Origin: Clostridia bacterium
GTDB taxonomy: Bacteria; Bacillota; Clostridia; Monoglobales; Monoglobaceae
DNA: 7,590 nt
Reading direction: 5' to 3'
NCBI GenBank assembly: GCA_017409915.1
Contig: JAFQRU010000099.1
Location: 1-7,590, forward strand
A program made the position numbers and the translations under genes. The notes beneath the pieces are model-generated. The model was not told where the DNA came from and did not search any database. It saw only the letters and a program-made list of their open reading frames with translations. Shown one piece after another: positions 6,823-7,590 of the stretch; the first letter of the stretch is position 1, and each line of letters opens with the position of its first letter.

Positions 6823-6843
6823 ATTTTTACTGCACTTTTGCAA
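6815..6843 (-). promoter_or_regulatory. glyA promoter (minus arm of a bidirectional promoter)
   Basis: TTGCAA (6843-6838), 17-bp spacer, TATAAT (6820-6815). The predicted start is near 6808. The -10 box overlaps the -10 of the opposite-strand nth promoter inside the 8-bp palindrome ATTATAAT (6815-6822). Confidence 0.75.
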
Positions 6844-6858
6844 GGGGGATTTTACAAT

Positions 6859-7503
6859 TTGGTGGAAAGTTTAGCAAAAAAGAAAGAAAGAGTCGAAAAA
6901 ATTATAGATGTTTTTGAGAAAGTTTACGGCGATGCCGATTGCACTCTCGATTATTCTTCTGCCCTCGAACTTTTGATTGCCACTCAGCTTGCGGCTCAGT
7001 GCACTGATGCGCGGGTTAATTTAACCACCCCTGCTCTTTTCAAAAAATACCCTGATGTCTATGCCTTTGCCTATGCAAACGAGCTTGAACTTCGGGAAAT
7101 GATAAAGTCCTGCGGATTTTATAAGAATAAGGCAAAAAACATTATCGGCTGTTGCCAAAAACTTATTTCTGATTTCGGCGGGGAAGTTCCGTCAACTATG
7201 GATGAGCTTTTATCCCTCCCAGGCGTTGGAAGGAAAACCGCAAACTTAGTTTTAGGGGACATCTTTGGAATTCCAGGTATTGTTGTTGATACCCATGCAA
7301 CAAGACTTTCCAACAGATTTGGCTTAACAACACACAAAGACCCTTATAAAATTGAGCTTGACTTAATGAAAGTCGTTCCAAAAGACAAGTGGTCCTGGTT
7401 TTGCCACTGTTTAGTCGAGCATGGCAGGGCGTACTGCAAGGCGCAAAAGCCTGATTGTCAGAATTGTCCTATGGCAGAATTTTGCCCAACATATAATAAA
7501 TAG
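6859..7503 (+). CDS. nth: Endonuclease III (DNA glycosylase/AP lyase)
   Basis: Nth removes oxidised pyrimidines and nicks the abasic site in base-excision repair. The product has the helix-hairpin-helix LPGVGRKTAN with catalytic Lys126, the catalytic aspartate in VVDTHATRLSNR (Asp144), and a complete 4Fe-4S loop C-x6-C-x2-C-x5-C (Cys193, 200, 203, 209). LLIATQLAAQCTDARVN (38-54) is the usual N-terminal helix region. No ATG suits the start. TTG at 6859 gives 214 residues, close to the family norm, with a G-rich Shine-Dalgarno (AAGGGGG, 6842-6848) 10 nt upstream. GTG at 6862 is nearly as good. The in-frame TTG at 6838 (221 residues) has no ribosome site upstream, lies close to the predicted transcription start and coincides with the glyA -35, so I rejected it. 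Divergent from glyA; a tRNA-Ser gene follows. Confidence 0.95.
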   Translation: MVESLAKKKERVEKIIDVFEKVYGDADCTLDYSSALELLIATQLAAQCTDARVNLTTPALFKKYPDVYAFAYANELELREMIKSCGFYKNKAKNIIGCCQKLISDFGGEVPSTMDELLSLPGVGRKTANLVLGDIFGIPGIVVDTHATRLSNRFGLTTHKDPYKIELDLMKVVPKDKWSWFCHCLVEHGRAYCKAQKPDCQNCPMAEFCPTYNK

Positions 7504-7509
7504 GTTATT

Positions 7510-7527
7510 ATCGGTTTTGCCGATTTT
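7510..7527 (+). terminator. Weak intrinsic terminator after nth
   Basis: ATCGG (7510-7514) pairs with CCGAT (7520-7524) around TTTTG, followed by a T run (7524-7527). The stem is short (5 bp, 6 with a T-G pair) and the T tract brief, so it may leak into the tRNA gene 10 nt downstream or act as a processing element. Confidence 0.45.
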
Positions 7528-7536
7528 AACATATAT

Positions 7537-7590
7537 GGAGATGTACCCAAGTGGTTGAAGGGGTCGGATTCGAAATCCGAAAGGTCGGTC
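7537..7590 (+). tRNA. tRNA-Ser(CGA), 5' portion, cut by window edge
   Basis: The acceptor 5' strand is GGAGATG (7537-7543), followed by TA and a D-arm beginning CCCAAGTGG with GAAGGG closing it. The anticodon stem TCGGA (7564-7568) pairs with TCCGA (7576-7580) around the loop TTCGAAA, giving anticodon CGA (7571-7573), which reads serine codon UCG. The sequence after 7580 starts a long class II variable arm, as in tRNA-Ser. The T arm and 3' acceptor strand are outside the window. No clear dedicated promoter is visible: a TATAAT at 7492-7497 in the end of nth has no matching -35. Confidence 0.92.

Noticed and set aside
7492..7497. TATAAT in the end of nth as promoter for the tRNA-Ser gene
   Set aside because: No acceptable -35 hexamer at 16-18 bp and no extended -10; likely just the codons for Tyr-Asn.

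Overview
The window looks like chromosomal DNA from an anaerobic low-to-medium-GC Firmicute of the class Clostridia. The grounds are a canonical T-box leader, an oxygen-sensitive 2-oxoacid:ferredoxin oxidoreductase (IorA), a TmcAL/YlbM-type tRNA acetate ligase, G-rich Shine-Dalgarno sites and sigma-A-like promoters with 17-bp spacers. I cannot name the species. No mobile elements, CRISPR arrays, phage genes or insertion sequences are visible. Coding density is high and all genes but the edge ones are intact.

Layout. (1) Positions 1-2283, minus strand: a promoter and a tyrosine-type T-box leader (UAC specifier, UGGU acceptor-binding bulge, terminator/antiterminator) precede an AMP-forming acyl/aryl-CoA ligase. 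One base after its stop comes the start of iorA, which runs off the left edge. (2) Positions 2284-3483, plus strand: a divergent promoter and tmcAL. (3) Positions 3475-6843, minus strand: a probable operon glyA, then a zinc-ribbon membrane protein of unknown function (8-nt overlap with glyA), then rarA (41-nt gap). The 3' ends of rarA and tmcAL overlap by 9 nt. (4) Positions 6794-7527, plus strand: nth (endonuclease III), divergent from glyA. The two genes appear to share a symmetric bidirectional promoter built on a palindromic -10 element. (5) Positions 7537-7590: the 5' part of a tRNA-Ser(CGA), cut by the window end.

How the genes work together. The ligase and IorA together can interconvert an arylacetate, its CoA thioester and the matching arylpyruvate, the keto acid of an aromatic amino acid. 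Control by a tyrosine T-box means the operon should come on when tRNA-Tyr is uncharged. That suits an anabolic use (reductive carboxylation of 4-hydroxyphenylacetyl-CoA to make tyrosine) better than the catabolic role usually given to IOR. This is the most interesting signal in the window. The other genes are housekeeping: tRNA-Met wobble acetylation (tmcAL), one-carbon metabolism (glyA), rescue of stalled replication forks (rarA) and base-excision repair (nth). The zinc-ribbon membrane protein between glyA and rarA is the only gene I could not assign to a function.
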